A DNA stretch of 64,000 nt from Bdellovibrio sp. GT3 (lineage in GTDB: Bacteria > Bdellovibrionota > Bdellovibrionia > Bdellovibrionales > Bdellovibrionaceae). Positions 9,082 through 18,439 of this stretch are shown one piece after another. A program made the position numbers and the translations under genes. Below the pieces are notes generated by a model that worked only from the letters and a program-made list of their open reading frames with translations, was not told the origin of the DNA and did not search any database. Each line of letters starts with the position of its first letter. The first letter of the stretch is position 1. Where the stretch lies: the NCBI RefSeq assembly GCF_037996765.1, contig NZ_JBBNAD010000004.1:496001-560000 (forward strand), read 5' to 3'.

Positions 9082-10014
9082 ATGAGCAAACAAACTTACT
9101 TGCATGTTCAAGAAGGCACTCAATACCAGGCGGAAGTCGCTGGCAGTGTTTTGACGGTGACAGCAAATGAAACCGTTCAATTTCACCTTGAAGAACAAAC
9201 TGACAAAGCCCAGTTGATCACGCGGGAAAACGCCGCTTCTGGTTCAGTTATGGTGGCGATGGAGCATCTGTTTGGACTGAAGCCAGAGTTGAAATCCATT
9301 TCTGTGAATCAAACAACAACTCTGCGTCAGGATTTCTTCCAGAACCCATCCTTGTGGTGTGCTTTTGGAAAACAGTCCGTGGCTCCTGAACAATGGATGC
9401 ACACGGGGCAAGTGTATCACCCGGTGCGTCCTCAACCTCGTCCAGGGGATTTGCTCTATTCGCGTTTTGTTCCAAGCATCGGTAAAACAGTCAGCTTCCG
9501 TGTGGTTGATGTGGAGCGCGATCTTCAAACTTTCCACTTCTGGCACAATCAGCCCTATGTTGCAGAGTTCTGGGAGCTAGCGAAACCGGATTTTGAACTT
9601 AAAGAGTATCTTGAAAAAGGTCTGGTGGATTTGCACTCGATTCCAACATTTGTGGAATTTGATGGCGTGCCAGTGGGATATTTTGAAATGTATTGGACAT
9701 TGGAAGATCGCTTGGGTCCTTACTATGAATCAGAAGCGTTTGATCGTGGTTTCCATTTGTTGATCGGAAACAAAGAGTATTTGGGTTTTAACAACACCGA
9801 CGCGATTTTGAAATCCGCAAGTCACTACTTGTTCCTGGAAGAGCCGCGCACTCGTAAAATCATGGCGGAACCGCGCTCAGACAATCAACGTATCATCCGT
9901 TATGTCGAGACATTCCCGGCTTGGAGAAAAGTGAAGGAATTTGATTTCCCTCATAAGCGTGCGGCTTTGCTTGAATGCCGTCGTGAAAAATTCTTTATGG
10001 GGAATTTCCTGTGA
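9082..10014 (+). CDS. IucB-like N6-hydroxylysine acetyltransferase (GNAT)
   Basis: The 310-residue protein has a C-terminal half typical of the IucB/MbtK/RimJ-type acetyltransferases: FRVVDVERDLQTFHFWHNQPYVAEFWE, then VPVGYFEMYWTLEDRLGPYY, then DRGFHLLIGNKEYLGF and a final EPRSDNQRIIRYVETFPAW. In aerobactin synthesis IucB acetylates N6-hydroxylysine with acetyl-CoA to form the hydroxamate. It lies between the two NIS synthetases exactly as in iucABC. Its stop codon overlaps the GTG of the next gene (CTGTGA). Acyl donor choice cannot be read from sequence. Confidence 0.88.
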   Translation: MSKQTYLHVQEGTQYQAEVAGSVLTVTANETVQFHLEEQTDKAQLITRENAASGSVMVAMEHLFGLKPELKSISVNQTTTLRQDFFQNPSLWCAFGKQSVAPEQWMHTGQVYHPVRPQPRPGDLLYSRFVPSIGKTVSFRVVDVERDLQTFHFWHNQPYVAEFWELAKPDFELKEYLEKGLVDLHSIPTFVEFDGVPVGYFEMYWTLEDRLGPYYESEAFDRGFHLLIGNKEYLGFNNTDAILKSASHYLFLEEPRTRKIMAEPRSDNQRIIRYVETFPAWRKVKEFDFPHKRAALLECRREKFFMGNFL

Positions 10015-11789
10015 ATCTGACAGCGAACACACTTCATTCAGGATCCGCATGGGTGCGGGTGAATCAGAACCTGGTGGCTAAAAGCCTGCAGGAGCTGAGC
10101 TATGAACAGGTTCTGAAAGCCGTCACTTTGGACGGTCAGAACTTTGTGTTCGTTTTGCAAAATGGAATTGAATACCACTGTCAGGGCTGGCAGGGGATTT
10201 GGACAGACATAAAAGTTCAGGCGGACTCCATTGTTCGCGTGGTTGATGGAATCAAAATGCCGGTGAAAAGTGCCGGTCAGTTTTTTATCGACTGCCAAAA
10301 AGAGACAGGCATGGATGACATCATTCTGGGAAATTTTCTGGAAGAGATGCATAACACTTTGTTCTCGGATTTGCGTATTGAACAAAAACAGGCGGAACAA
10401 ACCTCTGCAGAAATGACCCAATGGACTGGTCTTAAGATTCAGTCCATTTTAAATGGCCATCCCAAGTTATTGTTGAACAAGGGGCGCATCACTTGGAGTG
10501 AAGGGGACCTTGCGGAGTTTGCTCCGGAAAGTCAGCCCGTGATTCGCTTAATGTGGTTGGCAGTTCGTAAAAATTCCGCTTTGGCAGCGCAAATGCCGGG
10601 CGTGACTCAAGATGTGATTTTAGCGCAAAGCATGGATTCAGCGGAGTTGAATCGTTTTGAACAGCACTTGGCAGAATTGAAGCTGGTGAAGTCCGAATAC
10701 GTTTTCGTTCCAGTGCATCCGTGGCAGTGGGATCGCTTTATCCAGGTTCAGTTTGCCGGAGAGCTGTCCACGGGCGTGATCAAAGCACTTGGGGTGTTCG
10801 GTGATAACTACCAACCTCAGATCTCTATTCGTACACTGTCAAATATCAGCCGCCCGGGGCTTTGGGATATCAAACTTCCGGTGACGATCCTGAACACCTC
10901 CAGCATCCGTGGAATTGCAGCAAAGTATATTCCAGTGGGTGTCGAGCTTTCGCAAAAAATGAATGACATTTGCGCTCAGGATCCGGTTCTTAAAAACGTT
11001 CAGATTTTAAGTGAAAAAGCCGGCGTCAGCTTTCAGCACCCGGTATTTAAACAGGTGGCTTTGGCCCCTTATCGCTATCACGAATATTTGGGCGCAATCT
11101 GGAGAGAATGTGCCGAGTCGAAAGCCGCAGCTGGCGAGACTTCTGTGCTTACTGGTAGCTTTTTTCATAAAGACGCAGAGGGACAGAGTTTACTGGGGGC
11201 TTATGTAAAGTCTTCAGGACTGTCTATGGATCAGTGGTTGCGTCAATACTTTGAAGTGGTGGTGGTGCCTTTGTATCACCTGCAGCTGAAGTATGGGATC
11301 GGCCTTGTTTCTCATGGCCAAAACATCGTGTTGAAACTGAAAGATCATGCCCCGGTGGGCTTGATTTTAAAGGACTTCCAAGGGGATTTACGCCTGGCTA
11401 AGGGCTCTCCCTTGGTTCAAGAGTCCGCTAACCTGGCGGCGCACTTGTTGCAGCTTCCACGCAATTATCTGATTCATGATTTGTTCACGGGACATTTTGT
11501 CACCGTTTTAAGGTTTATTTCCGAGGTTTTGAAGGAGTGCGACGGTTTCTCAGAATACGAGTTTTACGGGATTCTGGGGCAAACCCTTCGCGATTATCTT
11601 TCATCTAGCGGAAAAAACCTGAATGTGGATGACAGCGTCAACCTTCTGGCGGAAAAAATGCCTCGTGTGCTGGTAAATAGGGTGCGTTTTAAGATCGGTT
11701 ATGCCGACTCACACGAACGCCCGGTCCCCATGGTCGGAGACGAACTTCTGAATCCATTAGTAACGGGATTAAATAAAGGAGCACTGTAA
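10011..11789 (+). CDS. IucC-like NIS siderophore synthetase
   Basis: The 592-residue second IucA/IucC-family enzyme has the type C pattern: NGHPKLLLNKGRITWS near residue 145, FVPVHPWQWDRFIQ, SIRTLSNISRPGLWDIKLPVTI, and LVSHGQNIVLKL, where HGQN replaces the AHQQN of the preceding enzyme. In aerobactin synthesis IucC attaches the second hydroxamate to the citryl intermediate. It begins at a GTG that overlaps the stop of the acetyltransferase gene and ends one base before the hydroxylase start, so four biosynthetic genes are translationally packed. At about 22% of the length it has an HP motif deviation (GHPKLL) that is normal for this subtype. Confidence 0.92.
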   Translation: MNLTANTLHSGSAWVRVNQNLVAKSLQELSYEQVLKAVTLDGQNFVFVLQNGIEYHCQGWQGIWTDIKVQADSIVRVVDGIKMPVKSAGQFFIDCQKETGMDDIILGNFLEEMHNTLFSDLRIEQKQAEQTSAEMTQWTGLKIQSILNGHPKLLLNKGRITWSEGDLAEFAPESQPVIRLMWLAVRKNSALAAQMPGVTQDVILAQSMDSAELNRFEQHLAELKLVKSEYVFVPVHPWQWDRFIQVQFAGELSTGVIKALGVFGDNYQPQISIRTLSNISRPGLWDIKLPVTILNTSSIRGIAAKYIPVGVELSQKMNDICAQDPVLKNVQILSEKAGVSFQHPVFKQVALAPYRYHEYLGAIWRECAESKAAAGETSVLTGSFFHKDAEGQSLLGAYVKSSGLSMDQWLRQYFEVVVVPLYHLQLKYGIGLVSHGQNIVLKLKDHAPVGLILKDFQGDLRLAKGSPLVQESANLAAHLLQLPRNYLIHDLFTGHFVTVLRFISEVLKECDGFSEYEFYGILGQTLRDYLSSSGKNLNVDDSVNLLAEKMPRVLVNRVRFKIGYADSHERPVPMVGDELLNPLVTGLNKGAL

Positions 11790-11790
11790 G

Positions 11791-13068
11791 ATGGAACAAA
11801 AACACAATCTTATAGGTATCGGTATCGGCGTATTCAATCTTTCCCTGGCGGCTCTTGCTGATAAAACAGCAGGGGTGAGCAGCGCATTCTTCGATGGGAA
11901 GGCATACTTCGACTGGCACTCCGAAATCATGTTCGCAGACTCTGAAATGCAGACGTCCTTTTTGAAGGATCTGGTCATGGGAGCTGATCCGACAAATCCA
12001 TACAGCTTCATGAACTACCTGGTTTCCAATGGCTTGTATTACTCTTTCATGAACACGAATCGTTCCGTTGTTACACGTCGTGAATTTGAAATGTACTGCC
12101 AGTGGGTTAGCGAAAAATTGGCGCACCGTTTGAACTTTGGTTCAAAAATTGACGAAGTCAGCTTCAAAGATGGCCAGTTCGTGGTTCGCTCTGGAGACAA
12201 TATCGCAAAGGCTGCGAATATTTGTATCGGTACGGGTTTGACTCCGAACGTTCCTGATTTTGCCAAGGACTTTATCGGTCCGAAAGTATTCCATGCAAAA
12301 TCCCAGCACCTTAAAAATCTGGATGTCACTGGTAAGAACGTGGTCGTTATCGGCGGCGGTCAGACGGGTATCGAGATTTTCCGTAATTGCTTTAAAGGCA
12401 AATGGGGCCGTGCTCTGAGCACGCGCATGATCTCCAGCCGTGCTAATCTTGAACCGTTGGACAATTCTCCGTTCGTTAATGAGTATTTCACTCCTAACTA
12501 CGTGGAAGATTTCTTTGGTTTGGATCAGTCACAGAAAGATCCAATTGTGCGCCATCAGAAGATGGCTTCTGACGGCAACACTCCCGAGTATTTGGAAGCG
12601 CTTTACAATGACATCTACCAATTGCGCCACGTACTTCGTGATGAAGCGCTGATCGAGATTCTGCCGTCTCGCTGCATGGATCGTATTGAGGAAGCCGGCA
12701 ATGGCTACAAACTGACTGTGAGCAGCACTTTCTCAAACAAAACGGAAGTGCTGAATGCAGACATCGTGATTCTAAGCACGGGATTCAGAACTCGTATTCC
12801 ACAAATTATCGAACCGATTCAAAACATGATCGACTTCGATGAAAACGGACGCTTCATCCTGCAAAAGAATTTTGCAGTGCAATGGAAAGGTCCAAAGGAA
12901 AATAAAATCTACGCCATGAACTTCAGCCGTCATGGTCATGGAATTTCTGAACCACAAACCAGCTTGATGGCGTGGAGATCCGCGACCATTCTGAATGATT
13001 TGTTGGGTAAGGAACACTACAAGACTTCGAATATGGTTTCTAATTTTGTTAATTATAGAGGGTTATAG
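11791..13068 (+). CDS. IucD-like lysine N6-monooxygenase (SidA/IucD/PvdA family)
   Basis: The 425-residue flavin-dependent N-hydroxylase would convert lysine (or a related diamine amino group) to its N-hydroxy form, the first step of hydroxamate siderophore synthesis. The FAD site is GIGIGVFNLSLAAL at the N-terminus, followed by DWHSEIMFADSEMQTSFLKDLV, a family signature. The NADPH site is NVVVIGGGQTGIEIF near residue 190, and the late motif ILSTGFRTRIPQ corresponds to the ATGY-type motif. Lysine rather than ornithine is inferred from the iucABCD order. It is preceded by AAGGAGCACTGTAAG with AAGGAG as SD. Confidence 0.93.
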   Translation: MEQKHNLIGIGIGVFNLSLAALADKTAGVSSAFFDGKAYFDWHSEIMFADSEMQTSFLKDLVMGADPTNPYSFMNYLVSNGLYYSFMNTNRSVVTRREFEMYCQWVSEKLAHRLNFGSKIDEVSFKDGQFVVRSGDNIAKAANICIGTGLTPNVPDFAKDFIGPKVFHAKSQHLKNLDVTGKNVVVIGGGQTGIEIFRNCFKGKWGRALSTRMISSRANLEPLDNSPFVNEYFTPNYVEDFFGLDQSQKDPIVRHQKMASDGNTPEYLEALYNDIYQLRHVLRDEALIEILPSRCMDRIEEAGNGYKLTVSSTFSNKTEVLNADIVILSTGFRTRIPQIIEPIQNMIDFDENGRFILQKNFAVQWKGPKENKIYAMNFSRHGHGISEPQTSLMAWRSATILNDLLGKEHYKTSNMVSNFVNYRGL

Positions 13069-13090
13069 GAAGACCCAAGGAAAGAGAGAA

Positions 13091-15172
13091 ATGAGAATTT
13101 TCATCGCAGCTTTGTTCACCCTGCAGGCTTGCTTTGCGCAAGCCCAGACTCCGACAGAACAAACCACAACCGAGACGCCAGCCACTGAATCACAACCCTC
13201 TGAAACGTACCAACTGCAACAAGTACAGATCCTTGGTAACAAGGAAGAGAAGTCTTACCTTGAGAGTACTGAATCCATCTCTGTCTTAAAAGCAGATGAG
13301 TATGACAAGGGTGTCAAAACCGACTCTATCAAGGCCTTGAACGCCCTTCCCAACGTTCAGGTTAACAAAAACGACAACACCTTCAGCTTGCGCGGTATCA
13401 ATAATATCGGTGTGACGGGTTATCAAAAAGACAACTTGGCTTCCATCATCGTGGATGACGTTTTCCAAACGGACCTTGCAATTTCAGCGGGGGCCTTTGA
13501 TTTCTGGGACTTGGACCACGTGGAAATCTACCGTGGAGCTCAGAGCACCACTCAGGGTATCAATTCTTTGGCGGGTAGTATTCTTTTGTTCCACCGTAAA
13601 GCCGGGGAGCAAACGGAGGGCGCAGCCAAAGCCGGACTTGGTACTTACGGTTCTAAAGAAGTCGGCGCAGTCACTAACAACACCTTCCTGGATAAAAAAC
13701 TTCTGACTCGTTTCGCGGTGAATGTGGAACGCTATGATGGGTTCATCACGAACGTCACAACAGGCAATGATCGTTGGGGACATCAGGATAAGAACTATTT
13801 AACCGGTGATATGATTTATAAGATAAACGCCCATGATGAACTTCGTTGGAATGTGAAGATCATGCAGACCGAAAACGGGGGGACTTATTCTCAGTCCGCA
13901 GATCCGTTTAAGTACGAAGTGATCGAAAACGTAGATAGTCGTGCGTTGACCAACAATCAACAATCCAGCCTTCGTTACTCAACCAGGATCAATGAAAACT
14001 CCAGCAATGAAACGATCTTGGCCTATTCCCAGGCAGATCAGGATTCGACGGCGGACTCTGACGGCACATCTAATCCCGCATCGGGCATTCGATATGAGAA
14101 TCACACGGATAGCTATTTGAGTGTGGAAAACCTGTGGAAGTACCAAAGCGATAAAGTTAAGAACGTTTTGGGTGTGCATTATCACGACTACACAATTAAT
14201 AATGACTATGATTTTACGCTCCTGCCAGCTCCAGGGTATGTTCGTCAGAAAACTGAAAAGTATCAAAAATCATACGCGGTCTTCAATTCCGTGCTGTTCA
14301 AGTTTAACGAATCCCATGCAATGAATCTGGGGCTTCGTTATGAGTACATGGTGAACAAGTTTGATTCCTATGTCTTTGCCTTTGGTACGCCTCGAGTCGC
14401 CAACGGAAACGAAGAAGGCGGAATTCTACTGCCTAAAATTGCTTATACCATCACTGAAGGATTACACTCTTATGGGGCGTCCTACACTCAAGGATATCGT
14501 ACCGGTGGTGTCAGTGTGAATCGTTGGACTTCGGCAGTGTCACAGTATGACCCGGAAACAACAGACAATTTCGAGTTAAGTTATAAGTTCGTTCAGGAAA
14601 AATCCCGACTCGCGGCCAACATTTTCTATACCCACTGGAAAAATCAGCAGGTGTTGGTGCAATACAGCCCCGGCAATCCCTATGACTCTGCGACTGTGAA
14701 CGCCGCAAGTTCCGAGATCTATGGTGCCGAGCTGGAAGGTCAGTACAGTATCAATCCAAAGAATGTGATCAGTGCAGGGATTGGTTACAACCATACTCGT
14801 TTTATCGACTTCAAAAGTCCGACGGGCGTGGTCTATGACGGCAACCAATTCCCATTTGCAAGTCCGTGGACGGGGAACGTGAATTACACCTTCAAGCCCA
14901 ACGATGCGTGGACTTGGGACAACACCCTAAGATATTTGGCAGCTGGATATGGCGATGCTGCCAATTCGAATGCCAAAAAAACACCTGAGCAGTGGTACTT
15001 GGATACGTCGTTAAGTTACTTGCTGGCACAATGGAACTTGAATACCGAGTTCTACATCCGCAACGTGCTTGATCAAAAGTACGTGATCTTCGACGCCAGC
15101 GGCTCAAGCTTTAAGGCTTATCAAGTCAACGCGCCTCGCGAATTTGGTGCCCGCGTGACCTACTTCTGGTAG
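13091..15172 (+). CDS. TonB-dependent ferric siderophore receptor (IutA-like position)
   Basis: The 693-residue outer-membrane receptor begins with a signal peptide (MRIFIAALFTLQACFAQAQ), then a Thr/Glu/Pro-rich stretch, then a plug domain: LKALNALPNVQ-type SIKALNALPNVQVNK, FSLRGINNIG, IIVDDVFQ, VEIYRGAQSTTQGINSLAGSI. The rest is a beta-barrel ending in the aromatic YFW. The frame opens upstream inside the hydroxylase gene, but ATG 13091 has AAGGAAAGAGAG before it and gives the signal peptide. As the last gene of the locus it sits where iutA does in aerobactin operons. Transport across the outer membrane would need TonB/ExbBD, not encoded here. Confidence 0.92.
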   Translation: MRIFIAALFTLQACFAQAQTPTEQTTTETPATESQPSETYQLQQVQILGNKEEKSYLESTESISVLKADEYDKGVKTDSIKALNALPNVQVNKNDNTFSLRGINNIGVTGYQKDNLASIIVDDVFQTDLAISAGAFDFWDLDHVEIYRGAQSTTQGINSLAGSILLFHRKAGEQTEGAAKAGLGTYGSKEVGAVTNNTFLDKKLLTRFAVNVERYDGFITNVTTGNDRWGHQDKNYLTGDMIYKINAHDELRWNVKIMQTENGGTYSQSADPFKYEVIENVDSRALTNNQQSSLRYSTRINENSSNETILAYSQADQDSTADSDGTSNPASGIRYENHTDSYLSVENLWKYQSDKVKNVLGVHYHDYTINNDYDFTLLPAPGYVRQKTEKYQKSYAVFNSVLFKFNESHAMNLGLRYEYMVNKFDSYVFAFGTPRVANGNEEGGILLPKIAYTITEGLHSYGASYTQGYRTGGVSVNRWTSAVSQYDPETTDNFELSYKFVQEKSRLAANIFYTHWKNQQVLVQYSPGNPYDSATVNAASSEIYGAELEGQYSINPKNVISAGIGYNHTRFIDFKSPTGVVYDGNQFPFASPWTGNVNYTFKPNDAWTWDNTLRYLAAGYGDAANSNAKKTPEQWYLDTSLSYLLAQWNLNTEFYIRNVLDQKYVIFDASGSSFKAYQVNAPREFGARVTYFW

Positions 15173-15189
15173 TTTCAAAATTCAGATCT

Positions 15190-15228
15190 AAATCAAAAAA
15201 AGCTCCGGTGACCCCGGAGCTTTTTTTA
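15190..15228. terminator. Intrinsic terminator of the siderophore operon
   Basis: An 8-bp perfect stem AGCTCCGG (15201-15208) / CCGGAGCT (15214-15221) is flanked by A7 on the left and T7 on the right. It lies 30 bp after the receptor stop. Because of the A-run it can also act on the minus-strand HNH gene arriving from the right. Confidence 0.9.
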
Positions 15229-15310
15229 TTTCTGCGGCAAAGCATATGTGTAGATAGTCCGATAGTCATAGGTATAGCTTCAATCTGAAACGGCCCAATC
15301 ATTTCCCAGT

Positions 15311-16414
15311 CTATTCTGGCTTTGTGATTCGTACCGAATTCTCGATTCGATATTTATGCCGATTGTGCTGAGCGCACAACACCTGCAAATTCTGAATATC
15401 ATTCGTCCCACCAGCCCACACCGGCTGGATATGATCGATTTGCAGCAACCTTCGACTGCCACAGACCTTTCCGCTCGCGGGGTCCTTGAATTGGCAGTGA
15501 CCCTGTTCTCGAATAAGCATTTTTTTAGGTGCCGAACTCAGTGGCTTACGCGCTGCCGCACCCGCTACGGGTGTGGATGTTGCGAAAGTGAAATTGTCTT
15601 GAGGGGGTGGTAGCGGCAATGCACTTTTGCCATCCATTTCAAAACTGGAAATGCTATTTGAAATTGGTGTGGCCGAGACGGAATTTTTGACTGATTTTTT
15701 GTTCGTCCGACGCTGTAGTTCTCTTTGCGCCAAATACATAAAAGTATTGGCCCATACTTTTTCTGGTTCTGCATGCGCAATTAAGCCCTGAACTGTGCTT
15801 AAAGTGGAGAACTGGTCCTTACTGAACGTAACTGTTAAGGTGACGGATTCGTCTCCGTGAATTTTCTGTTTATGCTCAACCAAAGCAGGAATGGATAAGG
15901 TTTGGCTCAAGATAACTTCAGTTTGACGTTGAGTTGTGTGTTCAATGCGATTCAGAATTTCACTTTTCTCTCCAGGTTCCAGCTTGCGATCTTCGGTCTT
16001 CTGGACAGTTCGTATGGCTTGCTGTACTTGTGACAGCTGAGAAAGATTTAAAGCTCCGCTCTCAATTTTTTTGCCAAGCTCGGGTATTTCACGCAGCAAT
16101 CGCGCTGATTCAATTCGGCGAATGGCGGCCGATGAGCTGTAACCGAATTCATGCACCATAAACTCGAATAAACTGGGATAGGCTTTATCCAGGAACAATC
16201 TACGAGAATCGATTTCCGCAATGTACTCCAAAACCATGTGCGTGATTTTTCGCTCGGTTTGCACAAGTCGACCGAAGCGGGCAAGTAATTCGTCAGAGGG
16301 AAGATGACATAGACTGGGATGCGGTTGGAGGGTATTGTCGTTAGCTATTTCTCCAGTGCCGCTGCCGTTACTGCGACAGTCGCCGTCGCTCCCATTTCTT
16401 AAAATACTTTTCAT
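15311..16414 (-). CDS. HNH endonuclease-type protein
   Basis: The 367-residue protein has a helical N-terminal part (LFEFMVHEFGYSSSAAIRRIESARLLREIPELG, resembling the N-terminal domain of many HNH-type proteins) and a C-terminal HNH domain: GHCQFKDPASGKVCGSRRLLQIDHIQPVWAGGTNDIQNLQVLCAQHNRHK. The DH dyad, the NLQVLC strand and the final HNRHK fit an HNH nuclease with a Cys pair. GGAG lies 7 nt before the ATG at 16414. Proteins of this shape are repeated in Bdellovibrio genomes; they may be mobile or defensive nucleases, but no partner gene or methylase is next to it. Confidence 0.85.
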   Translation of the reverse strand: MKSILRNGSDGDCRSNGSGTGEIANDNTLQPHPSLCHLPSDELLARFGRLVQTERKITHMVLEYIAEIDSRRLFLDKAYPSLFEFMVHEFGYSSSAAIRRIESARLLREIPELGKKIESGALNLSQLSQVQQAIRTVQKTEDRKLEPGEKSEILNRIEHTTQRQTEVILSQTLSIPALVEHKQKIHGDESVTLTVTFSKDQFSTLSTVQGLIAHAEPEKVWANTFMYLAQRELQRRTNKKSVKNSVSATPISNSISSFEMDGKSALPLPPPQDNFTFATSTPVAGAAARKPLSSAPKKMLIREQGHCQFKDPASGKVCGSRRLLQIDHIQPVWAGGTNDIQNLQVLCAQHNRHKYRIENSVRITKPE

Positions 16415-16464
16415 TTTATCTCCATATTTCTAAGCACAAATTCTTTCGGGGCTTTTTTGATAAA

Positions 16465-17226
16465 CTATTTCTCAAACCAAATATTTCCCCAATCCTCCGT
16501 GCGCAGCAGGGGGATGTGGCGGGTCTTCAGGCGATGCACGACTTCGGCGTGAGGGTGTTTGTAGCGCTCGTAGCGGGCGGAGGCGATGGCAAGCTTCACG
16601 CCCGGCAGGCGTTGGAGCAGCTCATCCGAAGTGCTAGTGCGGCTGCCGTGGTGGCCCAATATCAGCACTCGCGCCGAGGACATCCATGACAGATTTTTCC
16701 ATTGCAGTTCTGACTTCATCGGGGAATCTCCGGGTAAAAGGAAGTCCCCATAGCGCACAACCTGACTCAGACCATTGCTGTCCTTGCGTTTGTTCTTTCC
16801 GGAACCAGCAGATGTGTTCACTTTTGTTTCCTGCCAAACGGGTAGTTCCACCGGTTCCGAACAGCGAGGGAATTTTTTAAGCATTTTCATTTTTCCCGAA
16901 GACGATTTGCCGATGGGTGGCAACGCAATGCAAGTATCCCAACTTCGTGGCCAGCGGGAAAGGGCACCGATGTGATCCCAATCCCAATGACTAAGGTAGA
17001 TGAAATTCTTTTTGCTGCGGCAAAGTCGTGCAACTTTTCCCCAGGCGAATCGTTCGCCGCCCACATCAAAATGTCGACAATGATTTTCCTCGACGGCGGT
17101 TATCCACAATCCCTGCCCCACGTTCCAAACGATGACGCCGCGGTGCTCGTTGCGGTTACTAACTGGAGTTGCACTAAAAGTAATCAGAAGAAAAGAGATC
17201 CACGCAAATCCTAAGAGTCTTACCAA
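16465..17226 (-). CDS. MBL-fold domain of a split ComEC
   Basis: The 253-residue product carries the metallo-beta-lactamase domain normally at the C-terminus of ComEC: VIVWNVGQGLWITAV (the VGQGD-type strand), FIYLSHWDWDHIGAL with the metal-binding HxDxDH, and VLILGHHGSRTSTSDELL, followed by LAIASARYERYKHPHAEVV. In natural transformation this domain is proposed to act on the non-transported strand. I choose TTG 17226 because AAAGGA precedes it and it overlaps the stop of the membrane-domain gene by 7 nt (TTGGTAA). The frame stays open to 17301, so an 82-nt out-of-frame overlap exists. Confidence 0.8.
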   Translation of the reverse strand: MVRLLGFAWISFLLITFSATPVSNRNEHRGVIVWNVGQGLWITAVEENHCRHFDVGGERFAWGKVARLCRSKKNFIYLSHWDWDHIGALSRWPRSWDTCIALPPIGKSSSGKMKMLKKFPRCSEPVELPVWQETKVNTSAGSGKNKRKDSNGLSQVVRYGDFLLPGDSPMKSELQWKNLSWMSSARVLILGHHGSRTSTSDELLQRLPGVKLAIASARYERYKHPHAEVVHRLKTRHIPLLRTEDWGNIWFEK

Positions 17227-18125
17227 GCGGAATCCTTTCCCTGGCGCAGTTTCAGACGAAGAAAATGCAACAGCACGTGCCAGGAGAATATCCACACCCA
17301 CAGGTAGGTGATCTCGACAGTCGAGGCCCTAGCTGTGGGCACCGGCTCAGATGTCCAAACCAACATCCAAGAAAAAAACTCGATCACAAAATCAAACACG
17401 CCAACAGTGATCGGGAATGCCATCGTAAGAAATCCTAGCGGTAGTAATAGGTAGGATACCAAAGGCCCTAGCAATAGATTGTAGAGGAGGGAGAGTGGAT
17501 GCAAAGAACTCAAGCCCCAAAGTGGAACCATCATGAAAACAAAAATGCACACTTGAGTGAACACAAGTCGATGTAAAGAATTTTTAATTTTTAAAAGTGA
17601 AACACTACTGAGTGCGAGGGCGGCACACCAACTCATCAAAAATGAAGTGGAGTTCCACCATTCAGGAAAAAGTATAAGTGTGAAACAACCCGCAATCAAC
17701 GTCATGGTGTCCGCAGGAAAAGGCCATTTAAATTTTTTGAATGAACCGCGCAAACCCAATGCAGACAAGGCTCTTACGGCGGGTGGTTGCCAGCCAACGA
17801 CCAAAGAGTAAAGACTCAAAAGTAAGAATCTTACAAAGAATGGAACGCGCAGAGTTGCGAATAGTTCGTCCAGCAAAAGTAAATGTGAACCGGAGATAAC
17901 GAAGATATGGATGAGTGATGTTTTCTGCAAATTCTGTTTCAGGTTCTGATCTTGAAGTTGCTCACCACATACGATTGAGGCCAATGCAGTGTGGTTTTCA
18001 GACTCGAGAGGCACGAGTGTAAGACACTTTTGTTGATAACTCTGGGAAAGGCGTGATGCATTATTCAGCAATGAGTTGGATGATGAAATGCTTAAGCCCG
18101 CAGCAAGTAGAAGTATAATAATCAT
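17220..18125 (-). CDS. Membrane (Competence) domain of a split ComEC/Rec2
   Basis: The 301-residue polytopic protein matches the ComEC membrane channel domain (PF03772), which carries single-stranded DNA across the inner membrane. The key segment ALASIVCGEQLQ...LIHIFVISGSHLLLLDELF corresponds to the family's ...THLLAISGLHV. It is followed by VGWQPPAVRALSALGLRG, equal to the PSxxRAxxM motif. Several TM helices follow. The usual N-terminal OB-like domain is largely absent and the MBL domain is a separate overlapping gene, so both parts together have about 554 residues against about 750 in full ComEC. No clear SD precedes the ATG. Confidence 0.8.
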   Translation of the reverse strand: MIIILLLAAGLSISSSNSLLNNASRLSQSYQQKCLTLVPLESENHTALASIVCGEQLQDQNLKQNLQKTSLIHIFVISGSHLLLLDELFATLRVPFFVRFLLLSLYSLVVGWQPPAVRALSALGLRGSFKKFKWPFPADTMTLIAGCFTLILFPEWWNSTSFLMSWCAALALSSVSLLKIKNSLHRLVFTQVCIFVFMMVPLWGLSSLHPLSLLYNLLLGPLVSYLLLPLGFLTMAFPITVGVFDFVIEFFSWMLVWTSEPVPTARASTVEITYLWVWIFSWHVLLHFLRLKLRQGKDSAW

Positions 18126-18439
18126 GAATTCGTGTACTTAGCAAAACTCGCTCCCAGCGCAGATTCTAAAATAATCTGTCTTGAGGTCTCTGCGTCCGTT
18201 TCATTCGGATTGTAAGATCTGAAATTGAGCTTTCTAAAAAAGAGGCGATTTTTCTAATTTATCAAGTGAATACATGTGTTTATGCTGTGCTTAAATTTCA
18301 TGCAAATCGCTGAAACCCTTGAAGTGCAACAGGTCTAAGGTCCAGCATTACAATAACTCAACATTTTGTGTGGATAAGTCTGCTTGTTTGCACTTCTCAT
18401 TGCATGTCATACTTAGAAAAGATCAAGGAGTGTCGAGAG
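18126..18439. other. Divergent intergenic region without a recognised gene
   Basis: This 314-bp AT-rich stretch separates the minus-strand comEC from the plus-strand TPR gene. I see no convincing ORF, RNA gene or -35/-10 pair. AAGGAG at its right end is the SD of the TPR gene. Confidence 0.5.

Noticed and set aside
15231-15245. TGCGGCAAAGC after the siderophore operon as another operator copy
   Set aside because: Only the left box is present; the inverted TGCCGCA and the third box are missing. The same holds for TGCGGCAAAG at about 17020 inside comEC.
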